This document shows positions 24,651-37,600 of a DNA stretch of 64,000 nt, piece after piece. The DNA is taken from assembly GCA_949752735.1 (NCBI GenBank), contig OX457044.1:14223815-14287814 (forward strand), given 5' to 3'. How positions within the stretch are numbered: the stretch's first letter is position 1; the number at the start of each line of letters is the position of its first letter. The notes below the pieces were generated by a model. The model searched no databases. It worked only from the letters and a program-made list of their open reading frames with translations, and was not told the DNA's origin. The position numbers and the translations under genes are program-made. Source of the DNA: Lumbricus terrestris. Lineage: Eukaryota > Annelida > Clitellata > Crassiclitellata > Lumbricidae.

Positions 24651-25187
24651 TAGGTTATAAATGTCTCTGAAGGACAGTAGGCCTAACTGCAGCTCCTACG
24701 ACACCTGATTCAGTCGTGTTGAGATCAGACCATAACTTATAATTAGTTTTGGCCTGCTAACAAAGTTGCGTCATTTGCCGACAAAGATAAAATAAGCGAG
24801 TTCACAATCTCAGTGACCTTTCGCGTGCGCATGCGAAGCGGTCGAAGTCGATTCTAGCATAGATGATGGATTTACCAAAAGCTCGGAAACCTAAAGACTC
24901 GCGCATTGCGAATTTGCAATTTTTTTATATAATACAACATCTATAATAGAATTGACCTTGACCACCACTGCGCACTCGCACGCGAAAGGTCATTAGATGC
25001 ATAAACAAGGTTTTTAAGCTAAAAAGCAGTTGTGTCATTTAAGAGGATGTAACAAAGTCAAATTATAAATTTATTTTCCGTGTCCGTTTTTTGTCGTTTT
25101 TTCCTTTTTTATATTTTCGAATAAAACGACGTTTTCCCCGTTTTTTATATTTCGTTTCAATCGTTTTTAACATCTATTATATAATTT
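24651..25187. other. Unassigned AT-rich DNA
   Basis: Nothing is recognised. Confidence 0.5.
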
Positions 25188-25415
25188 TTTATTTATTTCT
25201 CCATTTCTATAGCGCCCCTTCAAGCTCGCTACTCAGAGGCGTTCCCGACTACAGCGCGGACACTGCATCGGAGTTTCACGCTGAAGCCCCCAAGCAATTG
25301 CGAGTGAAGGACTTGCTCAAGGTCCCTATGCGCTGACTTGAGGTGGATTCGAACCTCGAACCTTCCGGCTTCAAGGCAAAGACGCCACCACTAGGCCTAC
25401 ATCACCGCGCCCCAC
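25188..25415 (-). mobile_element. tRNA-derived SINE, copy 2
   Basis: On the minus strand the element starts TGGGGCGCGGTGATGTAGG, with an A-box-like motif. It has a perfect B-box GGTTCGAATCC, the related body found at 21.1 kb, and a tail GGGGCGCTATAGAAATGG followed by an AAATAAATAAA-rich end. It is the best preserved of the three copies. Confidence 0.85.
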
Positions 25416-25652
25416 AATATCTGCATAGATCTAATTATCATATTAGGCTATACGTAGGCTATAAATGAAAGTAATGGCATGTCCATAATTATATAATTAT
25501 TGGCTTTAAATATGATTTTATTTAGTTGTTAATTTAAAAAATGTTAATTCAAATTGATCCTGTGCAAAAAAGCAACTTTCATGCATTTACGAGTGCCGCC
25601 TGGACCACAAGTCACCGGGCAACTAGGTTTTTACCCCTCCCCCACCCCTGCC

Positions 25653-26075
25653 GGTTCCCGGACAATTCGTCCCCGGACAATTCGTCCCGGACAATTCGTC
25701 CCGGTCAATTCGTCCCGGACAATTCGTCCCCGGACAATTCGTCCCGGACAATTCGTCCCCGGACAATTCGGACCGGACAATTCGGACCCGGACAATTCGG
25801 ACCGGACAATTCGATCCATCTATTTAAATTTTAATACTGACCCTAACCCCAAAACTAACCCTAACCTTAATTATCCATCTATTTAAATTTTCTAATCTTG
25901 CTGTGGATGGGTGTGAGACAGTTTGTGTCCGTGCATACCACTTGATCTATACGGTCCGAATTGTCCGGGTCCGAATTGTCCGGGTCCGAATTGTCCGGTC
26001 CGAATTGTCCGGGTCCGAATTGTCCGGTCCGAATTGTCCGGGACGAATTGTCCGGGGACGAATTGTCCGGACACC
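25653..26075. mobile_element. 423-bp element with inverted terminal minisatellite arrays
   Basis: The left arm (25657-25815) is about ten copies of a 15-17 bp unit, CCGGACAATTCGTCC. The right arm (about 25948-26075) is the same unit in inverse orientation. The spacer has CCCTAAC-type repeats and two ATCCATCTATTTAAATTTT copies. The flanks share CCCCTGCC (25645-25652 and 26076-26083), consistent with an 8-9 bp target duplication. The arms resemble those of the MULE-containing element at 48.8-50.03 kb. Confidence 0.8.
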
Positions 26076-26397
26076 CCCCTGCCACCCCTTCAGTGGGACT
26101 GCACTCCTGCAGAGAGGTTGAACGGGACAAAGAATATGTCACCACGTCGTGTACTTGAACCGTACTGTTGAGAATGCATCGCCATAGATGGCATAGACTG
26201 TTTGCGAGTAAATAATATAGAGTTCCAACGAAGGACGATCGTCGATCAGTCGACCTGTGCTGCGTGTATTAATTGAATCACCTTAGCCTATCAATATATG
26301 CCTGTTGCTTTCTATTAGCCTTAGACATGGTAAACAAACAAATTAAGCAAATTAAGAGTCAAGTTCCAGATTACCGGTAGACCTACCTCATGTGCTG

Positions 26398-27450
26398 TCC
26401 CACCCACTCACTCACTCACTCACTCACTCACTCACTCACTCACTCACTCACTCACTCACTCACTCACTCACTCACTCACTCACTCACTCACTCACTCATT
26501 CACTCATCCACCTTACCTACCCATCCACTCACTCACTCATCCACCTTACCTACCCATCCACTCACTCACTCACTCATTCACTCACTCATCCACCTTACCT
26601 ACCCATCCACTCACTCACTCACTCATTCACTCACTCATCCACCTTACCTACCCATCCACTCACTCACTCACTCACTCACTCACTCATTCACTCACTCATC
26701 CACCTTACCTACCCATCCACTCACTCACTCACTCATTCACTCACTCATCCACCTTACCTACCCATCCACTCACTCACTCACTCACTCACTCATCCACCTT
26801 ACCTACCCATCCACTCACTCACTCACTCACTCACTCATTCACTCACTCATCCACCTTACCTACCCATCCACTCACTCACTCATTCACTCACTCATCCACC
26901 TTACCTACCCATCCACTCACTCACTCACTCACTCACTCATCCACCTTACCTACCCATCCACTCACTCACTCACTCACTCATCCACCTTACCTACCCATCC
27001 ACTCACTCACTCACTCATTCACTCATCCACCTTACCTACCCATCCACTCACTCACTCATCCACCTTACCTACCCATCCACTCACTCACTCACTCATACAC
27101 CTTACCTACCCATCCATTCACTCACTCATCCACTCATCCACCTTACCTACCCATCCACTCACTCACTCACTCACTCATCCACCTTACCTACCCATCCACT
27201 CACTCACTCACTCATCCACCTTACCTACCCATCCACTCACTCACTCACTCATCCACCTTACCTACCCATCCACTCACTCACTCACTCACTCATCCACCTT
27301 ACCTACCCATCCACTCACTCACTCACTCACTCACTCATACACCTTACCTACCCATCCACTCACTCACTCATCCACCTTACCTACCCACCCACTCACTCAC
27401 CCACCCACCCACCCACTCACTCATCCACCCCACCCACCCCACCCATCCAC
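26398..27450. repeat. (CACT)n and CATCCACCTTACCTACC minisatellite, 1.05 kb
   Basis: An initial pure (CACT)n run (26400-26500) changes into about 20 units combining CATCCACCTTACCTACCCAT with variable numbers of CACT. Two plus-strand frames stay open through it (THSL and related repeats), which reflects composition and not a gene. Confidence 0.93.
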
Positions 27451-28232
27451 TCACATAATATAATGAATTAATCACGACGCATATATACACTGCAGATCGT
27501 GACTGACGCATCTACGTTTCAAAACAAAGGTTTTGTAGGAGAGATGGAAGCGAATGCACGTGATTCAGCCTGACTTTTTTGCAATCACTCAAGCATGCAG
27601 TGTGTGTGTGTGTGGGGGGAGGAAGGGGGAACTACGAGCAGCCAACACAGTTCGAGAATTCATTTGCATGGTGTCCACTCAATATACTGTATGTCCATCT
27701 GTTTGGGGTAAAAGCGTTTGTCAGGTTTACCATAATTAAGCCTTTATCCTGGATGATGTCTTACATAGGTTCCTGAGGGACATACTTTATTTGAAGTATC
27801 GCCTATTAGGCTATACGTTGCAAGGCTAATCATGCGCTATGTTAGTCTGAATTTGGACTGAACGCTCTCTGCAATTTGGATCAGTGTTTTTATATAATAA
27901 GTATATGTATATAAGCTCAACGAAGAATTAGTTGGTGTTTTGGCAAATTTACTGCTAATAAAGACCTCTAAAATTGCTCTGCAAGGCCTATAGGGCCTAT
28001 GTTTTATGCCGAATTCGTTTTACTTCATAAAAGCTTTCATTCCTACAAGTGGTCGTGACATATTTAAGTAGTCGTGACATGCAAGGCTTCGTTAAACTCA
28101 TTCTCCTGTGATAAGTCAACTTTCGGAGTAATCCTTTTTCTTGCAGTGTTTGCCAAATCGGAATATGCGCTATTGACAAGAACACCAACTGCAAACAGAA
28201 TATGACTGCATACCTTAAGTCCTATTTATGTA
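27451..28232. other. Region upstream of the CAP-domain gene
   Basis: No upstream coding exon is recognised. The promoter and 5' UTR of the gene starting at 28356 presumably lie here or nearer. No TATA box can be assigned with confidence. Confidence 0.4.
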
Positions 28233-28355
28233 ATGGCACACATTGAACACACACAGTCTGAGATTTTTCGTTCTCGTCTACCACAATATCTGCAGACTCT
28301 GTTATGGGCGAACGGATTTAGGAAGGACTTTAGACGACAAGTTATTACTGCAGAA

Positions 28356-28658
28356 ATGATTGTGTTCTTCATTTTCATTCACTGTTTTCATACTGTTCTT
28401 TCTGTCGAAACAGCAGATAAGCCGCCTATCATCCGGGTCTCAAATGCTGTCACTAATGTACAAACTGTGGCAGTTGAAACTCATGATGTGTACAAACCAT
28501 TTTTAGAAGACTCTGGATTTATGAATCCTAAAACACGAACTCGCATTCGACGTCAAGAAAACACAGGAATTCCGTTGGAAAATAGTGAAATTGAAGAGGT
28601 TCTGAATATTCACAACGCCTTGAGACGACTGGAGCCTGCGTCGGATATGGAGTACTTG
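28356..28658 (+). CDS. CAP gene exon 1: signal peptide, propeptide, start of CAP domain
   Basis: It encodes 101 residues. The start at 28356 is preferred over an in-frame ATG at 28233 because it puts MIVFFIFIHCFHTVLS at the N-terminus as a signal peptide; both have a purine at -3. A furin-type site RIRR (63-66) separates a propeptide. EVLNIHNALRRLEPASDMEY is the first CAP helix. The donor is GTGAAT at 28659, phase 0. Confidence 0.85.
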
Positions 28659-31600
28659 GTGAATAGAGTCGCATTCATTCTAACATTGCGCCGTGTTACA
28701 TATTCTAATATAATCTAATCTAATAATTATAAAATTTGTCAAGCGCTTCTCACAGCATGCAGAGCTATTCAGAAGCGCTCTCAGCACAACAGGTCCTTGA
28801 AAAGATAAATGTTTTCAAAACATCGAAAGTGTGCAGGTGAATTATATCCACACCAGAATCCTGCTACAAATTGTATGGATTAAGGAAAGGTCGTTTCACA
28901 TTGACGGACCCTCGATCAGTAACCGATGCTGGGTTAATGAGGTTCGTGGCCGAGGGACAAAATAATAGATCGAATTGGTCGGCAGAACGAAGAGGGAAGA
29001 TCGTGCAGAGGTATTCAGGGACTTATATAGTAACTAGGAGCAGGCCCTTAATTGTATTTGATTCGCACCGAGATCGAGAGCCAGTGAAGGTCAGCGTGTC
29101 ATGTAATTATGTGGCGAACTGGAGCCGTGCGATTATCGAGGAAGTCGATCGCGCGATAAGTCCATCACCAGTATTTAGGACAGATTGCACCGATGACAGG
29201 CGAACCTTGGGAAGCCTAATTAGTAGTGAGTTGCAATAGTTAATTCGTGACGAGTGTAACGTCTCCGTTTTTATGCTTATTTTAGCGGGTAATTGAAAAT
29301 GTACTGCATTTAAATGATCTGTTCAAAAAGACACCAATTCTTTATAAATGTATGATATAATTGAAACTATTAAATACACAATATAATTACGCAATATTCC
29401 TATTTACTTATTTGGCGTATCACTAATTATAACTAACTTATTGCTTATCTGTGTTCCACAGTTGAGATATATGACATGTCGTTTCTGTAGTGTAAAACGG
29501 TCTTGAAATAGTTCTGCAGATTCTCTGTAGATTCACTGAATGAAGATTAGCAACCCGGTGCTATATTTGAAGAAATAGTTCTGCAGATTCCCCGTAGATT
29601 CACTGTATGAAAATAAGCAACCCCGTGCTATATTTGAAGAAATAGTTCTGCAGATTCTCCGTAGATTCACTGTATGAAAATAAGCAACCCCGTGCTATAT
29701 TTGAAGAAGGATAATGAGATACTGCCAAGCTGTGGAATCCAGATCGAATACCAGACAAGACAATATTCAATACTTCCGTAGCATCAAATTATCATACTCT
29801 AACCAATGAGAATTTCCTTCCCAATTGAAAATGACCTTGAAATGTCAACCAGAGACAACGAGCCCAAAATCGTTTCTCTACACACGAATATCGTCTCACC
29901 AACCGTCACGATCACAATGTAGACTTCACGGACGTTAGAATTCGCAACTTTGAACTTCTAAGTCGCCTCTACTCTCACACGAATGCCTCGTACTGTTTTA
30001 CGACCAGATACGAGCATAATCCTCATCCTCACCATTGAATAAACTTCAAATGAATTGCCAGCCACAACTGAGCAACCATCTTTCTCAATGTTCATGTAAG
30101 GAATCAACCGTTTATGTCAAATTTCAATGACGTGGCTGTTTCCATTCAATTCCAACCGTTAAGCTTATTTCGATGCTTTTTATTGGTTACGCGTCAATGC
30201 AAATGTTTTCGCTTACGTAAGCGTCCGTAGTAACCGCTTGACGTCACCATGACTGCCTCGCTCATGTACGCAAAATTCGTGGTCTCCTAGTTACTAATCC
30301 ACTAGACGCCAAATTATTAATCTAGATACGCCAACTAAATTATCTAGCTTAACTCCTACTTAGAATTAACATATAATATCAGACAAGTTAGTTTGATAGA
30401 TAATAGCGATTTAATACGCTACAAATACCCCTCCTTCAAAAGTCTGTAATCAGGCTTTACAATCTCACCTAATTATCTATCAACTAAATTTCTATTAACT
30501 TTCTTATTCTATCTTATATAACAATACAACATTACTGAACTTCTTATCTACATTATTATAATACATTACTGATATATTTAAGTACTATGTAATTCCTCTA
30601 CTCAAATAATCAGATATAACATTATTGCTTCCCTTGATATATCGTATCGTAAAGCAATAATTTTGAAGTGCTAGACTCCACCTCATGACTCTCGCATTTC
30701 TCATCCTTCCTTCATGTACTGTAGTCCGCAGTGGTCCATCTCTATCACAAACTGCTTTCCACACAAGTACCTGTCAAACCGACTAATTCCCCACATTATC
30801 GCTAGACATTCTCTCTCCTCAACTGAATATCTCGTCTCTCTTTCCAATAGTTTTCTACTCGCATATGCAATCGGGTGGTTTATCCCTTCATACTGCTGTA
30901 TCAGGACACAACCTATTCCTCTTCCCGAAGCATCAGTTTGGATCACGAATTCCTTCTCCAAGTTTGGTAACTTTAGTATTGGTGTCTTAGCAAGTGCTGC
31001 TTTCAGCTTACTAAAACTCTCATCTAATTCTTCGTTCCAATCAACATTATTAGCTGCTGACTTCTTTGTCAAGTCACTTAATGGTGCCATCAACTCAGCA
31101 CAATGAGGAATAAACTTTCTGTAATAGTTTATTGCTCCCAAAAAGCTTCTTATTTGTTTCTTCGTTTTCGGTTGTGGCATCTCCACAATTTTATCTATTG
31201 ATTCTCCTTTAGGACTGATGTCGTCGTTGTTTAACGTATGACCCAAGAAATCTATGCGACCATACCCTAATGAACATTTCTTTGGTTTCAAAGTCAGGTG
31301 AGTATCTCTCACTCTTTGAAAAAATTCTCGTAAAATCTTCATATGTTTAGTCCATCCTTCTGTATGAGCTAGTATGTCATCAACATAACTCTCCAGATTC
31401 TCGGTTCCATGCAAAATCTTCCTTATCAGTCTGTTGTAGCTTGAAGCACTGTTTACTAATCCAAATGGTAATACATTGAATTTATACAACCCACTTGCAC
31501 AAATGAAAGTCGTATAATCTTTTGATTCTTCGCTCATTGGAATTTGCCAATACCCTTTGCAAAAATCAAACTTGCTATATATTTTGCTGCCACTCAGTTT

Positions 31601-34600
31601 ATTGAAGATATCCTCGTTTGACATCATCGGCTCTGGATCAAAAACTGTCACTTTGTTCAATTGTTTATAGTTACAGCAAAGTCTATTGCTTCCATCAGCT
31701 TTCTTAACAACAACAAGCGGTGCTGCGTAAGCTGCTTCTGATCTTTCTATTATTCCATTCTCTAACATTATCTCAATTTCCTTATCAATTTCAGACTGTA
31801 GATGATACGGTGTTGGGTATGCTTTCATCCTAACAGGTTCATCGCTTGTCAGATGAATCTCGTGTTTCACCATGTCCGTTCTTCTTGGTTTATCTGTAAA
31901 TATGTCTTGATATTCTCTCAGTAATTTCTCTAATTCACCTCTCTGTTCATCTTCTAATTGTGGATTAATATCAACATCCTTGTACGTCTCAGTTTGCTTA
32001 CTAACATACAAGTTCAATATCTCCTCCTCTTCATCTTCACCTTCTCTACCATCATGTACAATAGCTGACACATATGCTATTGTCTCAGAACCTGACAATT
32101 CTTCTTCACTCCTCTCATAATATTTCTTTAGTATGTTGATGTGGTATGTTTTCAGTTTTCCACCATCAACCTCAACTTTATAATCGTAATCTCCGATTTT
32201 CCCTCTGACAACAAATGGTCCTTGCCATTTAACAAGCATCTTATTATTACAACTCGGCAGTAACAATAGTACTTTATCACCTATCTCCAGTTTTCTATAT
32301 CGTGCCTTTCTATCGTAGTATTTCTTGTTCTTCGCATTAGCTTTGTGAATTGCTTTCTGCGCCATGTTACATGTTTCCTCTATACGTTCTCGTAGATCTG
32401 TCATATATGTGTACACATCCTTCACCTCGTCTTCCACTTTTTCATTCGTCCACAGTTCCTTCAATATCTGTATCGGACCTCTACAAGATCTTCCGAAGAT
32501 TAATTCGAAAGGTGTGTATCCGTGGCTCTCGTGTACAGTATCTCGTAGTGCGAAAAGTAGTGGTGCCAAGTACCTGTCCCACTCTTTCACTTGTTCACCT
32601 ATCAATTTTCTCAGTGTAGTTTTAATTGTTCCATTCAGTCGTTCCACACAACCATTTCCCATCGCGTGGTATGGACTTGTCATCGTATGCTTGATTAATA
32701 ACATCTTGTTTACTTCGGCCATTAGTTCCGACGTAAACTGGCTCCCTCTATCTGTATGAATTCTTTCTGGTACGCCCATCCGACAGTAAAAGTTAAACAA
32801 GGCTTCCGCCACCTCCTCGGTACTAATACCTTTCAACGGTATTGCTTCAGGATATCTGGTGCTTAAGTCGATAATCGTTAATACATAACGATATCCTCTC
32901 ATAGACATTGGCTCTATGGCTCCTATGATATCTACACAGACATGCTTGAACGGCACATCCAGCACTGGAAGATGTCCCATCGGTGCCTTGTAGTTCACTT
33001 TCTTATCCACTGCTTTCTGGCATACATCACAACTTAATATGTATCGCCGAACTTCTTGATTTATCCCTGGCCAATAAAATTCATTCACAATTTTATCGTG
33101 AGTCTTTTTCATGCCTAGATGAGCTGACAGTAGCGAGTTATGTGCTACAGCTAGAACTTTGTTTCTCAACTGTTTCGGTACCATCAACTGCCACTTCGCT
33201 TCATCTTTCAATACTTCCTTCCATCTCCGGTACAACAGTCCATCTTTCTTTACGTACAGCACTTTTTCTGTACTCTTCTCATCGCCATTCCATTCAGATG
33301 CTTTATCCCAGCAACTCTTCAATGTTTCATCTGTTCTCTGTAATTCTTTTATTTCTTTTGTGGATATATTTAAATCGGGCATTTCGGTGACCTTGAGTGG
33401 TTTATATTTCACCACTTTCTTCGACTCAGCTCTCGTTTCTATCGCTGCTGTCGTTTGATGTGCGTCACTGTTCATGACGTCATCACTTACATATTTCTCT
33501 ACTACGTCATCATACTCCGTGCTCATTTCATCACTCTCAAATCTTACTGTCTTCTTGGCATCTTGCCAACGTGAATTAGCATTCACATTTCTCTTGAGTA
33601 TTCCTTTATACTCAACTTTTTCTTGTTTCTCACTCATAATCGTCTCATTCACTTTCTCTCCTTTGTCACAATTAATTATATTTTCATCCGTGTTCTCATT
33701 CGTTACTGTATATTTTAACCCTCTCACGCGTCCAATAATTATCGGCTTTACTGGTTCATCCATAACCATTGCCTCAACTTCACCATTAAAATACTCGCTC
33801 TCAATGTTTACATGGGCTGTAGGAAAACACCTTAAGCTCCCATCAACTAGGATGCAGTGCGTTTCCTTTCCAGTCAAATCACTATCCTTGATCAGCGATC
33901 TCCTCACAATACACGTACTCGCTCCAGAATCGTAAAGACAATTGGCGTCTATTCCATTGACCTTCGCTTGACATTCGTCTATACTTTCAATGTCAATGCA
34001 ACCATCTTTCCGTTCTGTAACTACCGTACTCGCTGCCATGTGTTTCGGTACTTCTTCTTTACCTTTCCTATCCTGGCGTTCTACTGTTCTGTCAATTTCA
34101 TTCGATTTCGTATTTTCATTCGCCTGTACAGCTCTGTACGCCCTATTCTCGTAAATCTGTACTGCTGCTGCTGTGTGTTTAACAAACCCTTTGGCTTTAT
34201 GCACACAATCAAATGCTTTATGACCTACCTTACCGCATGCAAAACAAGTTATCTTGTGTTCCGCTGCCTGCTCTCTGTCTCTACTAAATCCTCTATTCAC
34301 ATTTCCACTGTGATTTGTCTCTTTGTTCTGTCTTGTTTCAACTCTTCCTCTGTTTACATTTCCTTGGAATTTCTCTCTCGATTTCTCTTCAAATGGCTTT
34401 CCATTACCTCTGTCATTATTGAATCTCCCTTGAGGTTTCACAGAATTCTCTGCATATCTGTACCCATGAGCTTCAATGTAGGATTCTGCACATGTCAATG
34501 TGTCCTTTAAGCTCATTTTCCCTTTCTCTTTAATGAATATCCTCAACTCGTTACTGCAAGTGAGGAAAAATTGATCTTTTAGCAGTAGATCCTCGATTCC

Positions 34601-37600
34601 TTCGTAGGTCTGCTCAAATCCAGCTTGTAGCAACCATTGCTGCAAATATCGTTGCAATCTGTAAATGAAATTTGAAGGAGTCTCTCCTTGTTCCATCTTG
34701 CTAGTCTTAAACTTGTTACGATACCCTCCTTCTGTTAATTGGAATCTTTTCAGGAGATGCTTCTTTAAACAATCGTAGTCTTGTGTCTCTTCAGCCGACA
34801 AACGCTGGTACACTTCTAAAGCTTTCGACTCTAGATGTCGCGCTAGCATCAGTGACCATACATCTCTTGGTATCTCGTATGTCGTACACGTCCGCTCAAA
34901 TCTAAGAAGATACGCATCGAGACAGTCCTTTGCCTCGTTAAATATCGGGAATTTAATATTCTTCATTCCCTTATGACTTTGGTTTCCTTGGTGGTTATCA
35001 CCCATCGTCATATAAGAATCTCCATCATCCCTGTTTCGTCTATCTCCCGATTCCATCTCTCTCATTCTCATTTGAATCTCGAGTCTCTTATTCTCTAAAG
35101 CTTCATTCGCTTCTCTTGCAAGCCTGGCTTCAGTCATCTCTGCTTCTCGCGTAAGTCTCGCCTCATTCATCCTCGCTATTTCTATTTCTTTTTCTCTAAC
35201 TGCCTTTACTTCGGCTAATCTAGTCGCCTCTCGCGCTAGTTCCAACTCGTTCTCTCTTGCTGCTTTTGCCTCAGCTAACTTAGCCGCTTCACGCTCTGAC
35301 TCTGCCTCTCTAAGAATCTTAGCTTCTGCAATTTTAGCCGCCTCACGCGCTGTCTCTGCCTCTCTAATAGCTTTAGCTTCTGCAGCTGCACGTAGCTCAC
35401 TTTCCTTTTTCTCTTCTCGTTCATCCGCCCTCTGCTGTCTAAATTCGTTCTGTCTGTCTCTGACAAATGCCTTCAGCTCTTCACCATCCAATGAGAGTGA
35501 ACGTCCCATATCAAGCCATTGTTGCCAGTCTGTGATCGACATTCTTACTTACTCACTTTTGTCAAGTAGTAATAAATTTAACACTCAAATATGCGCTATA
35601 CAACTTCACACTCGCTTATAATAATTAAAATTATTAAGCGTCACACTAGTGCTCCCTCTTAACGTGATACAATCTCTGGTGTATGTTACGCAATAAGGAT
35701 TATCGCACCGACTCTAATGCTTAAAATCTATACACGCGCGGCGCTTGGCGTTGCGCTGTGCTTAACAATTTCCAAATAGATCGTCATTTTAATTAGCTTT
35801 GTCTCTTCAATATAAATGTCAGTAAAGTTCAATCTAATCAACAATAATATTGTCAAATTTATCCCGACGCGAGCACCCCATTTGTAACGTCTCCGTTTTT
35901 ATGCTTATTTTAGCGGGTAATTGAAAATGTACTGCATTTAAATGATCTGTTCAAAAAGACACCAATTCTTTATAAATGTATGATATAATTGAAACTATTA
36001 AATACACAATATAATTACGCAATATTCCTATTTACTTATTTGGCGTATCACTAATTATAACTAACTTATTGCTTATCTGTGTTCCACAGTTGAGATATAT
36101 GACATGTCGTTTCTGTAGTGTAAAACGGCCTTGAAATAGTTCTGCAGATTCTCTGTAGATTCACTGAATGAAGATTAGCAACCCGGTGCTATATTTGAAG
36201 AAATAGTTCTGCAGATTCCCCGTAGATTCACTGTATGAAAATAAGCAACCCCGTGCTATATTTGAAGAAATAGTTCTGCAGATTCTCCGTAGATTCACTG
36301 TATGAAAATAAGCAACCCCGTGCTATATTTGAAGAAGGATAATGAGATACTGCCAAGCTGTGGAATCCAGATCGAATACCAGACAAGACAATATTCAATA
36401 CTTCCGTAGCATCAAATTATCATACTCCAACCAATGAGAATTTCCTTCCCAATTGAAAATGACCTTGAAATGTCAACCAGAGACAACGAACCCAAAATCG
36501 TTTCTCTACACACGAATATCGTCTCACCAACCGTCACGATCACAATGTAGACTTCACGGACGTTAGAATTCGCAACTTTGAACTTCTAAGTCGCCTCTAC
36601 TCTCACACGAATGCCTCGTACTGTTTTACGACCAGATACGAGCATAATCCTCATCCTCACCATTGAATAAACTTCAAATGAATTGCCAGCCACAACTGAG
36701 CAACCATCTTTCTCAATGTTCATGTAAGGAATCAACCGTTTATGTCAAATTTCAATGACGTGGCTGTTTCCATTCAATTCCAACCGTTAAGCTTATTTCG
36801 ATGCTTTTTATTGGTTACGCGTCAATGCAAATGTTTTCGCTTACGTAAGCGTCCGTAGTAACCGCTTGACGTCACCATGACTGCCTCGCTCATGTACGCA
36901 AAATTCGTGGTCTCCTAGTTACTAATCCACTAGACGCCAAATTATTAATCTAGATACGCCAACTAAATTATCTAGCTTAACTCCTACTTAGAATTAACAT
37001 ATAATATCAGACAAGTTAGTTTGATAGATAATAGCGATTTAATACGCTACAACGAGATAAAGGCATTTACCATTTACCATGGTACCTCGGATGTACACCT
37101 TGGAGGACACCGGTCTCCCTGCCCTAAGTCATCTCCGTTGGTAGTTACAGGAGCGAGGCTGCAGGAGAGAACGTCACAGCACTATCAAGTTGTAGCCTAC
37201 ACGTATTATCACGAACACTGGAGGAAAAGGTGACGTCAGGAGTTACTCCTGGGCCATCCGAATTTTTTACATTGAAATATCCACAATTTTCGGCTGACGA
37301 CTAAAAAAAAGGTCAGAAATTTTGACGGATGAAAATGTGAAATTTTGGTCGCGGGGCTTCAGCCCCCCGAAACTTAAATCCTGGCGCCGCCACTGTAACA
37401 GGAGTAATAAGGCCAGCAATTAGAGTTCAAGCCTTTGTAACTGTCGATCGTTCGATTCCGAACCAGATCACTTGAGTCTTTGAAGGATTTAGGCTAAGTC
37501 TGTTTGCTGTCTGTTTGCGGTTAAAGTCCTGAAATAAGGACCTCATCAGAGAGTTCTGCTCCGAAGGTGAGTCATGCCAAAGAGCATGCAATGGATATCA

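Larger units (their letters stand above)
29255..37051 (-). mobile_element. Gmr1-like LTR retrotransposon (Ty3/gypsy type with integrase before RT)
   Basis: This 7,797-bp element is flanked by the 5-bp duplication ACGAG (29250-29254 and 37052-37056). Both LTRs are 1,169 bp and start TG and end CA in plus-strand orientation. One long gag-pol frame lies on the minus strand in the order Gag, protease, integrase, RT, RNase H. That order is the hallmark of the Gmr1 group described from deuterostomes: Ty3/gypsy domains in Ty1/copia-like order. I saw three transitions between the LTRs, so the insertion is recent. It sits in intron 1 of the CAP gene, antisense to it. Confidence 0.93.

Noticed and set aside
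25838..25870. Telomere-like CCCTAAC repeats
   Set aside because: Only about four imperfect units, inside a mobile element; not a telomere.
25653..26075. CRISPR-like array
   Set aside because: Repeat units abut with no unique spacers, the arms are inverted, and the genome is animal.
26390..27471. Two overlapping plus-strand frames of about 358 codons (THSL-type repeats)
   Set aside because: They are translated microsatellite: two frames are open at once and the unit is 4 bp based.
28871..29239. 122-codon plus-strand frame in CAP intron 1
   Set aside because: No recognisable domain, no matching exon borders, and it is cut by the retrotransposon target site; probably chance.
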